The translations under genes and the position numbers were made by a program. DNA of 55,998 nucleotides from positions 1 to 55,998 of the forward strand of contig JADGJC010000273.1 in assembly GCA_027596075.1 (NCBI GenBank). Reading direction: 5' to 3'. Of the stretch, positions 34,901 to 45,844 are shown piece by piece. This DNA comes from Rhizophlyctis rosea (Eukaryota; Chytridiomycota; Chytridiomycetes; Rhizophlyctidales; Rhizophlyctidaceae). Under the pieces are notes generated by a model, which saw only the letters and a program-made list of their open reading frames with translations, made no database searches and was not told the origin of the DNA. The number at the start of each line of letters is the position of its first letter. The first letter of the stretch is position 1.

Positions 34901-37900
34901 AAAATCTCGTCGAGGTAGGGTGCGATGGCGCCCGCGGAGAGCTCTTCGCAGAAGTTTACGAGGGCGGCTGCGGCGTGAGCTTGCACGCTGATAAAAATTA
35001 TGATTGAAAATTTTAGTTTCTTTACGCAGAAGGGGAGGAAGGAAAGACAGATAACCTACCGAGGATTCTGCGCATCATCCATGACAGGTACGAGACTTCC
35101 AAGAACTTGTTCCGCATAGTTTTGTTGTACCGTCGGCTGTGAACAACAAACAAAAAACCATCAGAAAAACATGGACAAGCCCAGCCATCATACATTGTCT
35201 CCTCATGACCCCCAGCCCTCTCCACCCGTCCCCTACAACAACCTCCCCACAGAAAAATATGATACCCACCGCAAAATCCGTACTCAACTGCCCCAAACAA
35301 TTACACCCCGCCCACCGAACCCTCCCCTCCGCATCCCTCAAATACGGCACCACCAATCCAACAACTTTGCCCAACTCGGCTTCCATAACACTCCGACACC
35401 CCTCCGCAATTGCACTGATAGCCATAAGCGCCGCGTGGCGGGACTGCCATTGCTGCGAGGAGAGCATGGAGGGGAGGAGGGCGAAGAGTGGGGGGAGGAC
35501 GGATTTACCTCCTGTGTTGGTGGGGAGGGGTGGTGGGGTTAGGATGCGGTGTTTGGGTCGGAGGTGGAAGAAGGAAAAGGGACACCTTTCCCCCCTTTGA
35601 CAGCAAGAAAAGACAGGCCACACAACGCATACTAACCCAACGCCAAACTCAACCGATCCAACCCCTGACTCCCCACCAACCACCTGGCTTCCTCATCGTC
35701 ATCCTCCTCTCCATCATTCTCGCCCCAGCTCGGGTCATCCTCAATCTCGCTCATCCACTGCAGGAGCACCGGCACCAACTTGGCCGCAAACTGCGCGTTT
35801 TGCTTTCGTGCCGCAGAGGGGAGTGATTCCGCGAACGTCAGGAGGAGTTCGAGGGAGGTTTGGCGGACGGCTGTGGTGTGGGTGGAAGAGAAGGGGTGTG
35901 AGATTTGGGCGAGGAAATGGGAGCAAGGTTTCAAGGGGTCTCTTCCGTCACTCCCAGATTTCCTTCCTCCTCCAGCCCGCTTTTGCCCCCTTCTTTGTTT
36001 ACAAACACTGACGCGGGCGTCTACGCGCACTAATTCGCCAGACATTACTAGCTTCCCTCCCACGTCCACTTGCATCCCCCGCTTCACTTCTCCCCCCAAA
36101 TCCGAAGACCAAACCCAAAACACAACCCCGCAAAAAAAACACAAAAAACCCACCATCATCAACACCCGCCATCCCCATAACCCCAACACAAAACTCCACG
36201 ACCTGCCCCAAAACACCCCTCAACATCTTTGGCGCCCACTCCGCCACATCAACAAGACACCCCAACGCCTCCTTCAACAGCTCCTCGTCGTTCACGAGCG
36301 GCGGGAGCACGTTCAGCATCTGCGGGATCATCTGTGTCGTGGCTGGTTGAGAGGACTCAGGGAGGTTGGTGATGTAGGAGACGGTGGCGCGGAGGGCTTG
36401 GACTCGGACCTTTGGGTGAGCGGTAAAGATGGAGGATTAGAGAAGGGAAAAGAAAACAAAACAAAATAAAACAACATATGAAAATCAGGAGTAGATCGAC
36501 GTCCCACCCACTTCCCTCCCAAACGACAAACAACCCCAATTCACCACCAACCACTTGGCCCCCCACCCCTCGCCCCTTCCCCCAACAACACCCACCAACC
36601 CGCAACCCCCGCCCCCCTCACCCACCCTCCAACATCGTCCTACCCAAAAAGAACAACACAAAAGACTCACCCCAGCATCCCCATCCCCCAACCCCGTCCC
36701 CAAAAACCTCAACACACCCTGCAAATCCACACCACTCCCCTCAGCCACCAAATCCGGCACGTTGGCAACAACCATGAACCCGCTCTTCCTATGCTCCGTC
36801 GAAGTGGCATTGTTCACGAGCTGGAAAACGGCGTGAAGGAGGTCCGGCCATGTTCCGCCGAGGGAGAGGAGGTGGTCGGTTAGGGTTGAGGTTGTGTCGC
36901 AGATTTTTCTGTTGGTGATTTAGGTACGGTGGGTTAGGCGGTTATGTGGTGGGGAATGCTGGTGGCGTGCTCCCGAACGCGTGCTCAGTCATAGGCGCTT
37001 CGCGCCATTACTACGTCTTCGGCATTGCCGCTTCGCGCCTGAACGAACCAGCTCCGCAGGCACTCGATGGCACACGATCCATGCCTTCGGCATGGCCTCC
37101 GAATCCCACCCTCGCCCAATCCATCCAACTCCACCTCCATCACTCCATCCCCTCAACACAAACCTCCCACCCGCACCCCACCCACATCAAACCCCACCAT
37201 AATCACATCAACGCACCTCCTAACACTCGCGACACTTTCATTCTGCAAGGAAAAGAGCAATTCATTCTGGATATAAGTCCTCGCCTCGTCTCCGATGATG
37301 ATGTAGTAGGATGATTGTTTGTCGTTGTTGGTGGTGGTGGAGGTGTTATTGGAGGTTGAGGGAGCGTTCTTGATGGCTAGACGGCGGAGGAGGACGGCTG
37401 CGAAGGAGCGCATCTGGGGTGTGAATTGTGTTATAATTAGTTTCAACATCCAGGATGTTTCTTGCTTGATCAGTGATGTTGCAGGCTCTGATGTCTCTGG
37501 GAAGTGGTGACTACCAGTATACTGTGCGCTTCGCGCACTTGTGTCAGCTTTGCTGACGAGCTGTTCGCCGAAGATCACGAATGTGTTGCGTTCACGGTCA
37601 GTGTTGGTGGGTGAGGCCAGTATATGTGCGCTTCGCGCACTTGTCCCACCTTCGGTGGTGAACTGTTCGCTGGCGCTCACGCAAGTGTTGCGTTTACGCT
37701 CGCGAATCTCGCGATCCGTCCGCGATAAATCGCTCACGTCGCCCTGGCGGGCACCATTCATGCCTGCGGCATGCTCACGCTTCGCTTCCTAACCTGACCA
37801 CCTCCCAACTCCCCCCCCCCCCCCCCCCCCCTTCACCCACCCACCCAACACCACACACCCACACAAGAACACCCACCGTATCAATAGCATGCCTGGCAGC

Positions 37901-38062
37901 AACATAGGCAAGAGCACCCAATAGCAAGTGCGGCTCATGCTGCAACCTATGATTGAGTTGCTGTTCAGCAGCCGCGCGAGCATCATTTACGGGGGAAGCG
38001 AGAGAAGCTAGGATAGTAGCAATCTCGTCAATAGTGTATTGTGGAATAGGTTGTTGAGCCAT
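31940..38062 (-). CDS. Karyopherin beta, Kap123 / importin-4 type
   Basis: Nuclear import receptor that binds Ran-GTP and carries ribosomal proteins and histones in yeast and animals. Eighteen exons join in frame on the minus strand: 37877-38062, 37217-37413, 36671-36908, 36166-36409, 35637-35939, 35270-35511, 35060-35136, 34849-34987, 34619-34778, 34275-34529, 34101-34171, 33859-33996, 33574-33768, 33381-33492, 32974-33059, 32805-32897, 32271-32725 and 31940-32183, giving 1144 residues, close to the usual ~1100. All introns are GT-AG and phases agree. The N-terminus ([14 protein letters not shown], then [14 protein letters not shown] across the first splice site) is the importin-beta N domain; the rest is a HEAT solenoid, with typical helices such as LEYLGQLS-like [12 protein letters not shown] and [16 protein letters not shown]. 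An acidic loop (around [16 protein letters not shown], residues ~855-875) resembles that in Kap123. Introns 1 and 2 (463 and 308 nt) carry mini-hairpins. Confidence 0.93.
36994..37095 (-). repeat. C(GNA)G mini-hairpins in karyopherin intron 2
   Basis: On the sense (minus) strand: CCATGCC-GAA-GGCATGG (37079-37095, perfect 7 bp), GGCGC-GAA-GCGGC (about 37027-37039, one mismatch) and GGCGC-GAA-GCGCC (36994-37006, perfect). These have the same loop and closing pair as the array in the DUR3 intron. Confidence 0.8.
37524..37773 (-). repeat. C(GNA)G-type mini-hairpins in karyopherin intron 1
   Basis: Five perfect stems on the sense (minus) strand: CATGCC-GCA-GGCATG (37759-37773), CCACC-GAA-GGTGG (37646-37658), GTGCGC-GAA-GCGCAC (37626-37640), GTCAGC-AAA-GCTGAC (37543-37557) and GTGCGC-GAA-GCGCAC (37524-37538). 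All are closed by C:G. The flanks of the two GTGCGC hairpins also share CAGTATA/TGTGCGC context, so that pair may be a local duplication. Confidence 0.85.
37811..37831. repeat. Homopolymer run of 21 C
   Basis: Run of C on the plus strand, hence G on the sense strand of the karyopherin, inside its first intron. The exact length is likely to be unreliable in any assembly. The G strand could form a quadruplex; that is inference. Confidence 0.8.
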
Positions 38063-39095
38063 CGTGAGTTTGTTATGAGAATGGGTGGTTGTTGGCAGTG
38101 GAGTAAGTATGTATGGTTGTGAAGATGGAAGGAGGGTACGAGGTGTGGTCTGTGTTTGAGGGTGTCGAAATTAGTGATGAGTGAGTGCGTGTTGGGTGGG
38201 ATGGCAGTAGGGTGTTTGTAGTAAACAAATATCGGGGTGCACATATGTTTATCAGGTGGGATGTGATTGCTTACAACCAAGCCAAGGCCCATCTGAAACG
38301 GGAAAGGTATGCGTATGTCAGTCCTACCCACCGGTATTGAATATGTAAATACAGTATGGTTTATTGAGTGTAGTGTATGGGCAGTGCAGTGCTAGCAAGT
38401 TTGCTGAGAGGGAGTGTGTATATGTTTTTCCACAGGGTGTGGATGAGACACGCGCGCTATGACTAGCTGCAGGGTGCAAACGAGGAAAGCAGGGGCCACA
38501 CCCACACAGAGTGTATGTGAGTGAGAGTGATACTATATATGGGTAGAGGGTATGACTGTGATGATCAGCCAGTCACGAGTAGCAGTATCTACTATCTACA
38601 CCCTCGTTGTGCTCACGGTGTTGAGATGGGGTGGGAAAGCAACGAACGATACGAGAGACAAACCACCCCGATGTGACCCGCCCTCCAGCAAAAAGTTTGA
38701 GCAGAGATGGGTGTTTGCAGTCCCGGTCACACAAACTGAAAGGGGGGGGGCGCAGCATATTGGTGAGGGATAGTGTGAGTATAGGTAGGATATGATAGCT
38801 ATGGTGACGGCACAGTGATGATGGTGGGCCAATGAGTGGCGCGGGACTGTGGCACAGGGCACGTCCAGTGGGGTCGGACAGCGGGAAAGAACCAACCGAT
38901 AGGACCCTGAAGGATAACCCAACCCTTCCAAATACACCGACAAAAACAGGCCGGCGTCCATCACCATCCGCAACGTCGAACGCTCATCGGACAATATGGA
39001 CAGAAGGGGCGCAGAGATTCATGCCCGGTGTGGCCACTTTCGCTGAGAACAGTACGTTGCAACACAGTCACACTTTTTTGGTGGTGCAAGAATCC
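38063..39095. other. Intergenic region between divergent genes
   Basis: Lies between the karyopherin start (minus) and the candidate secreted ORF at 39096 (plus), so it probably holds both promoters. No clear TATA box or repeat was identified with confidence; a short run of nine G is near 38742. Confidence 0.45.
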
Positions 39096-39485
39096 ATGGC
39101 CTCAAGGTTTTCGTCTTATTTGCTCCTTCCTCTCACTGCTTCTGCATCTCCTATCTCCCATCAGCATCATGTCCATCAGGAATGAAAGGAGGGACTTCTA
39201 ACAATGGCCTGTCCGCTCATATCAACTGGTCTGCCCATCACATGTCTTTCCGTTGGATACCGGTTCCGCATTTTTGCCATTCCCTGTACAAATGTCTTGA
39301 ATTCCGGTTGCGTTCCACGGAGGGAGTTTCTTCAACTACCCACCACTGATGCATGCTCCAAGGTTATCAACGATTTGCGTTGCGCAAAAGAATTAGATAC
39401 CATATTTGTGATGAAGTACTGGGATTCACCAGCTCTCAGAGAGTGCTCTGGATATCTACAGTCAATATGCGTACAGGCCGAATGA
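39096..39485 (+). pseudogene. Small secreted cysteine-rich ORF interrupted by one UGA
   Basis: An ATG at 39096 opens a frame with a good signal peptide (MASRFSSYLLLPLTASAS), stops at UGA 39183-39185, then continues in the same frame to 39485 with about 100 residues holding eight cysteines (for example TDACSKVINDLRCAKE and ECSGYLQSICVQAE). A second ATG at 39204 could start a protein without a signal peptide. No splice pair that removes the UGA was found. The arrangement fits a secreted cysteine-rich protein broken by a single nonsense change, or a sequencing error; I do not recognise the family. It is convergent with the solute-binding gene and divergent from the karyopherin. Confidence 0.4.
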
Positions 39486-39909
39486 TCAGATAGACCATGC
39501 AGGTCAAAAAAGGACGATACAATAACAAAACCTATCTCTCCAACACTTCCATGTCAACTTTTGCACAGCGATCACCGACTGTCTGCTCTTGATAAGACGT
39601 CCTTCATACTGTCTAATGCCGGCACTCCCCTTTCTTTTGGGATTCGCCACTGAGACGGTCCATGGGGTGTGACCTTGTATCAGCAAGATTGTCCGACAAC
39701 CAAACCGGCTGGCGTAGTACTGTTGTATGTGGTGAGTACTCGTCAATGGTGCCCGTCAAGATGTGTCAGGGTTTGTCTGACCCCGAACATTTGTAGTATA
39801 ACGCTTTGTTGATGGTCTTGGCCCCATACTACGCTTTCAAAACACGCGATACCGTTTCAGGTGAGAGAAACAGAAAGCTCGGATCTCGCACTGAGATCGT
39901 AGACTGAAG

Positions 39910-42900
39910 CTATTGCTTTTCATCATCATACTCTGAGGATGGGAGCGAGTGCGTTAGCGCTGGCAATGCGAGAAAGAGCCCATCGATGCTCACAATGGGA
40001 TCGTAGGGTTCGATTAGACCAAATGAAGGATATTGCTGAACGGGATAGCCGGCAATCACCGCACGTTCTATTGACATTGAGGATAAGAAGGTCAAAGGGA
40101 GCATCAATCGAAATGAAGCAACAAACATCACGCACCCAAGATCTGTTCATCCGAAAGCATTAAGGCGTACGTCGGTTGATTAGCGGTAACATAGTATGGC
40201 AGCTGGAAGGCGCTAACGTAACCGGACGCCCCGGCCTTCGTGTCCCATATACGATCGAAACGCAGCGCAGAGTTCGCTTGCAGTCTTTTGTTTCGAGCAA
40301 TTGCACCCATTAGAGCATCGTCGGCGATGCTTTGATTGCGAGAGGACCGAGCCATCCCGGCCATGATGCCTGATATTTGTGCCATACCCGTCGGGGGGTA
40401 CATCTGGAACAGGCGTTTAGCTCAACAACATCACGGGGAAGGGCCGTGATGGGATTGACGACTCACCTTTTTGAATTTTGGACCACCGCCAGAAGCAGCT
40501 GGTGCTCCACCCCATGCACTAGCCATTGCGAAGCCTGCAGGATTTCGAAGTAAGATTGCTGGCGCCACCTGTAAAAGAAGACAACAACACATACTCGAGA
40601 AGTTCTTCGTGATATCCTCATTACCGGGCTCGTCTGGGGATATAGTCCGCATGCCAAATACTGGCTCCTCCCAAGGCTTCGTGAGCGGGGAGCTCATTGT
40701 CCAATTGAGCCAACTTGCCCAATACGAGGAAGCACTCTGCCATGGCTCATGCTTTTGGAGCATTCCTGGATGTTGGATCCAATCGAGGCTACGGTTGGAA
40801 AAACATGGAAATGGTGAGATACAACAATAGCGCGACGTTGGAAGCCATGCTCTTGTGTAGCTCACAAAGTGTCCTTGATCGCTCGCTCAGCATAAGCATC
40901 CAGACCGCATCGTCCGCTGCCGTCAAGCATAGTGGCTCCCCAGCTGGCCACAATATATTGAAAGAATGCTGTCATCCCGAGGTCACTTGGTAGCGGTACG
41001 ATGTTTGTATATCCTGTCAGACAAAGGACTAGTTTAGATCTTTGCCATCTGGGTTGTCCTCATAGAGAAACGCAGACATACCTCCTGCATACAAAGCATG
41101 AACGATTTTGATGAACTCTTGCATATTCCACCCCTCCCACCAGTTGCCGGGCCACGTGTCAGTTGGTGGCGGCGCCTTCATTCCGATGGAGTGTAGATAG
41201 TTCACGGCTTCATAGTGGATGTGCCAATCTGGATGGACCACTTGGACTGGTATGGCATAATAGTCACCGCTATAATAGACGAGCTTGTCAATGGCGGGGA
41301 GCATCTGTCGTAACAAGAGCATTAGAGAAAGATACGAAGTAGAGCGACATCGGCAAGTTGCTTACGTCAAAATTGACGTCGTAACCAGTTTCCTTGAAAT
41401 TTGCGCAGGTTTGTATGTTTTCAACTTTGCACCTTGAGACCTATTCGAAGCAGCAACTTACATAAATTGTTCCAAGTGGCTGAAAGTTGAAAGGAGTGAA
41501 AGGAGTGTAAATGAGTACACGAATACGACAATCAAGCAATTGATCACATACTTAGAGGGGCAAGCTTGTCTTGACCAAGATGAAGAGCTCCCATTTGTGT
41601 GTCCGAAAACCATATGTGGTCGGGACACAGACCTTTGTAATCCGTCGTGGTGCAATTCAGCGGCGAAGACTGCACCATCCCCCACTCCGTTGCTCCGTTG
41701 TACGGTTCCTCGTTTGGCAAGCGGGATCGTACAATAACAGCAACATTGACGTCACTTTCCCGTTTTGCTTTGACCCACATTGCGTAAGCAATAAGGGCGT
41801 CTGTCTGCGTATGCCCATATAGGAGTCAATGGCAGTTCAATGAGGACAAGACAGATGCAGGCTTACAAGCTGGCTCCCGCTGGAAGAAAGATATGGAATC
41901 CAAGCGGTCAGAACGTAGTCAGCGGTAGTTTTATTTCCAATCTCATAGTAGTCCGCTTCGTTGCACGCTACGGTGAGCGAGTTGCACGGATTAGCGATGG
42001 GTGCGGGGAGGATACACTCGGCGATGTGCTTACTGCAGGCATAGTACGGGCTGGGATAATCAGTCAACAATCTCGTCACTGGCGCAGTCCAACTCTGCGA
42101 GGACGGTAAATGTGAAGGCCACATAGATCATGAAGAAGAGACGGAACTTACATTCCAGATCGGTTTGAATGAGTACACTCCATTGGCCAGGGAAATGCTT
42201 TTGGTCAATCCTCGCATGGGCAACGGACCGGCGGTAGAATCACGCCATGCGTATATTGGCACATCGCGAAGATCCCCGGCTGCAGGGAAGGTGAGCACTG
42301 CGTTCCAAATCTGCTACATGATGCGCCAATAAAGTATAACGCACCTGAGCGAGTCAGAGGAGAACCTTGCAAACAATCGTATGAACAAATCAGACCACGG
42401 TCGCCCCAGTAGGAGCTGCGCAAGGACACAAACGCTGATGAATAACCCGAAGGCGTTGCAAAACCACTGATGCTTGCTTTAACTCACCCGGTTTGATTCG
42501 CAGTAGTAAAAGTGTACGAGTTGGAAATGATCGGTACTGGTAACTCCATGGGCGTCTGGGTACGATCAACACCGTCTGCCCAACCGAAGAAACCAACGAT
42601 GCGCATCTCGCAAGGCTTCATTGAGCGCAAAGGAGTTAATCATCATGATATTAGAAGTTTGAGACGGGAAGTGGTCGATCTCATACCTCCGGCGCCCATT
42701 TTACGAATTGAATCTCGTTGAGTGCGCTATTTTGATAGTTGTCCATGGATATGACCAATTTCTGCCATTGGGTAGCTGAAGGGGTAGTAACATTCAAGAG
42801 ATCAACGATAGCAGTGTTCAAGAGCATGGAAGTTCCCTTGTCGTTGTCGAATTGGAGAGATATTCCGCTTGAGTTCGCCTTTTGCCATATGAGAAAGTGT

Positions 42901-43378
42901 ATAGCAATTAATTTCAAGAGATGCGTGGTAGAAAGGAGCTTCTATCTCACCTGTAGCCACAATGTAAATGAATCGTAAATGTTATATCCGTCGTAATTCG
43001 TATATTTTGGACCGACAAGTTTGAACCCTGCTGTTCCGGCGTTGAACACGACTTGCCACGGAACCACCCGATTGGCAGCGGCGGTCGGCATGTCTGAAGG
43101 GAGGGGCAGGTTGGGAACCGGCCAGCTTGCCGGGGTTGCGCCAGAGTCTGCCCAGGAGTAGTAATTGTTCCATCCTCCACTTGGAATAACGCCAGGAACT
43201 GCCAAGAATTGGCCGTGGACAGTGGTCAAGCAAGTAAGTTGGAGGGTGCAGGCTGCTAAGAAAGCGTGCCGGATGGGAGCGGCTGTTTTGGGACAGACTG
43301 ACGTCACTAACAATAGCTTCTTCCCTAAACAAGACAACACCTACATCGAGCACCTGTTGTCACAGAGAATATCATCAT
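39910..43378 (-). CDS. Secreted carbohydrate-binding-like plus family-1 solute-binding protein
   Basis: Fifteen exons join in frame to 856 residues: 43354-43378, 42951-43282, 42687-42878, 42488-42615, 42345-42415, 42152-42297, 41867-42094, 41552-41804, 41462-41479 (18 nt), 41366-41424, 41082-41304, 40866-41013, 40467-40788, 40136-40403 and 39910-40067. Signal peptide ~1-32. Residues ~34-205 look like a beta-sandwich carbohydrate-binding domain (YNIYDSFTLWLQ, WQKLVISMDNYQNSALNEI). The remainder resembles bacterial sugar-binding proteins of ABC importers (SBP_bac_1): DVNVAVIVRS at the first strand, HLGQDKLAPLTTW, SGDYYAIPVQV, a WNMQEFIKIVHAL helix and WGATMLDGSG. Many N-glycosylation sequons are present. 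No transmembrane helix or receptor domain follows before the stop, so it appears to be secreted and soluble; ligand and partner are unknown. The exon at 40467-40788 contains a 26-base GTATGT...ACAG stretch too short to be an intron. Its 5' exon is only 8 codons, chosen because the first long frame has no ATG. Confidence 0.78.
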
Positions 43379-44623
43379 CTTCAAGGAATCCAATGTAGCA
43401 TTGGAAAGATGAACAGAAAACTTGGTGATCCTGGAATGATGCCCTAGGCATCCAGCGTCTTTATATTTTGTGATAACGGCAATCATCTTGGGCGTCCCCT
43501 CCGGAGTTCATATTCCAGCGCCCGACAAGAAACCCTTCTTGATGGATTTGATAAATGATGCATGGTTGTGCGGAGGTTGGTCGGCGGTGTCTCTCCCGGG
43601 ATAATAATCGCCAAGCCGTCCAAATCTTTTCATCATCATGCTGTCAAATCTGGTCTGTTCGCAAAATTACGAAGGAAATGAGCTGGATGACACAAAGTGC
43701 CAGGACCCAAGGAGCCAAAAGAGCATCTACATCTACGTGGAAAGGCGTGGATCATTTGCCAGATTGCCAATGTGTGTGATCGTCTAGGGGCCCTCCGGAC
43801 CCCATTATCGATCAGCGCCCCATCAGCAGCGTTTCTATCAATCATCAGATTGATGAAGGTAGGTACTACCGCGGTTTCTCTGATCATCGATGACGGCATT
43901 GCATTGTGCTGATCTGCGGAGACCGACTTTGCCCAGTGTTCGCAAACATCCACCTCCTGTCGGTAACCACTGCTCAACATGGACTGTTCTCAATTAGCGA
44001 TTAGAGACGTTGCAATGCAAAATGCAATTGAAATTATTAATTCACGGACCCTAAATTACACGTTGTGATCGCTTACGGAATTCAGATCGCTTCTCCCACC
44101 CTAAGACCCTTGCGACTGATTGGATTCCATAAGGAACCTCCTGGCCGTCGGCCCGCACCTGCTTCAGCTTCCTTCAAAAAAGATAACTTTCACCCGTGCA
44201 CTCACAGCGTTTCCTCCTTTAATCTATCTAAAATTCTGATCACCACAAGCCATTCATGATGCGGAGGCATTGGTAAGTTTGGTAAACTGGCACTTGTTAC
44301 TTTAGTTTGACTTAGCTGCCTGTGCAATGTCAATCATGACGCGTAAGGGCATTCCAAAGGACTGAGACTCTGAAGCATATAGTGTGCAGAGCGCCACGAA
44401 ATCAATCGCAGAACCGCTCAATTATACCCTTTTACCGAACGCTGCCGCGAGCAGCCACACAAGGCTCCATCTGGGGTCTTGGGGTATGCAAGATACCTGA
44501 TTGGTAAATGATCTGAAACTCCCGTCAAAAGAACGTTGTTCACTGGTGGCGTCACGGGTTCATCATAAGATGATGTATTCCGCTTCAAGCCCCGCAGCAA
44601 TCACAATTCCAAGCGGAGACTAT
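43379..44623. other. Intergenic, no supported gene
   Basis: 5' flank of the solute-binding gene and 3' flank of the BTB locus. Short ORFs only (the longest about 114 codons, minus, 43636-43980), with no recognisable domain. Confidence 0.5.
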
Positions 44624-45844
44624 TCAACTTCCCAAATGCTTGATCCTTGGTTTGATGAGCACCACCATTTCGAGGTCATCCTCTTCATCAGACTCTTCCT
44701 CCTCCTCCTCCGCCTCCTTGGCGGCCCGCTTGGATTCCTCCTCATACTCCTCATCGTCACTGTCACCGTCACTATTCCACTTACGCTCACCGAGCATATC
44801 AAGCACATCCCAAGCCCCGCTCTTCCAAAGTTTTCCATGAGATCGCGGAGTCGGTGCAGGCCCAACATCGCTCCCGACATGCTTGGCACACAACTGAACC
44901 ACCATCTCATCCATGAAAAAGTCGGCAATCGCTGAGATCTCCCGCGGTTTGTCCGCGGTTAGGTCGCGGGCTAGGAAGTTGTTGCACGCTGGCTTCTTGA
45001 GTAGGGTGTCAAGGAAGATGGTGAAGGTATCGGGGTTGAAGGAGGGGAAGGTGAGGGGGAAGGATTTTCTCCAGGTGTCCCGAGAGCATGGTTTTGAAGA
45101 CTGGATTGGAGTGGGAGAGTAGGTCAGAGGAGGCACAATGGATTGGGGTGGCGGATTAGGGTTCTCCGATGAGGAGGTCGATGGACGTTAAGGGGAGGAC
45201 AGATGGATGGAGTGTTATGTCGGGATTCGATTGTTTCTTGTCCTTTGATTCGTCCTTTTCTGTACCGTTCCGACGCTCCTCTCCCGTTTCCTTCATATCA
45301 ATCAATATATCTTTCTCCTTTTGCCCATACACCGGCTCCCAATCGCCTTGGTGAACAACCGTAAAGCTCGAACCAATGAGAACATAGCGCCCCGGCAAAA
45401 ATCTCAAACGATTTGATCCCGTCAGATTCTTGCTCGCATCGCAAAGGCCTATCTCTACCAACGGATCCGGAACTCCAACAGTGTACTGCACAATCTGTCC
45501 CCCTCACTCTCGATTTCATCGGGTCCAGGCACACCCAAGGATGTTTTGACAAGTTTCCCCCCATCGGCGATGAGAAAATACTTGTGACTGATGTCGACAA
45601 GGATCCATTTATGTGAAGGTTTTGGAACCGTTTTGAGCACCCATCTCTGTGCGTCTTTGAATGACGGCTTCGCCTCGTCGTCGTAGTATTCGAAGTTGCG
45701 CATGAAGTGGTGATCATCGGTGTCGCCTCCAGTTTTGACTTTGTTGGCGCCGTTGGCTTTACAAAACTGGTCTAGCATATCAATCCAGTTGATCAGGACC
45801 CTGTTGCCCGTCAAGGTGGTGAAGTAGTACCAATCGCAACCCAT
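44624..45844 (-). pseudogene. BTB-domain gene with three lesions
   Basis: Starts ATG 45844 (MGCDWYYFTTL) and ends at 44624. The N-terminal ~200 residues are unrecognised. Then comes BTB/POZ-like sequence: SIDLLIGE, a DLLSHSNPVFKTMLSG helix pair and FPSFNPDTFTIFLDTLL. The C-terminus is a long Glu/Asp-rich tail. BTB domains dimerise or bind cullin-3. Three lesions break the frame: an apparent missing G in a run of five (plus-strand C run 45499-45503), an in-frame TAA (minus strand, plus coordinates 45156-45158) within the BTB domain, and an apparent extra A in a run of four (plus-strand T run 45065-45068). Two lesions are homopolymer indels, which suggests sequencing error, but the stop codon argues for real decay. 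No intron explains them. Confidence 0.6.

Noticed and set aside
35632..36216. Minus-strand ORF of 194 codons as an independent gene
   Set aside because: Its 3' half is karyopherin exon 5 and its 5' part is intron 4 read through; the splice model keeps phase and gives the expected HEAT sequence.
35780..36469. Plus-strand ORF of 229 codons
   Set aside because: Antisense to karyopherin exons 4-5 and the intron between them; no domain.
40570..40595. A 26-base intron (GTATGT...ACAG) in the solute-binding gene
   Set aside because: Too short to splice; the next smallest intron in the window is 37 bases, and reading through keeps the phase of the downstream exons.
43283..43340. Start of the solute-binding protein at 43340
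   Set aside because: That codon is GTG. A 25-base exon starting ATG at 43378, joined by a good GT-AG intron, gives a proper signal peptide and correct phase.
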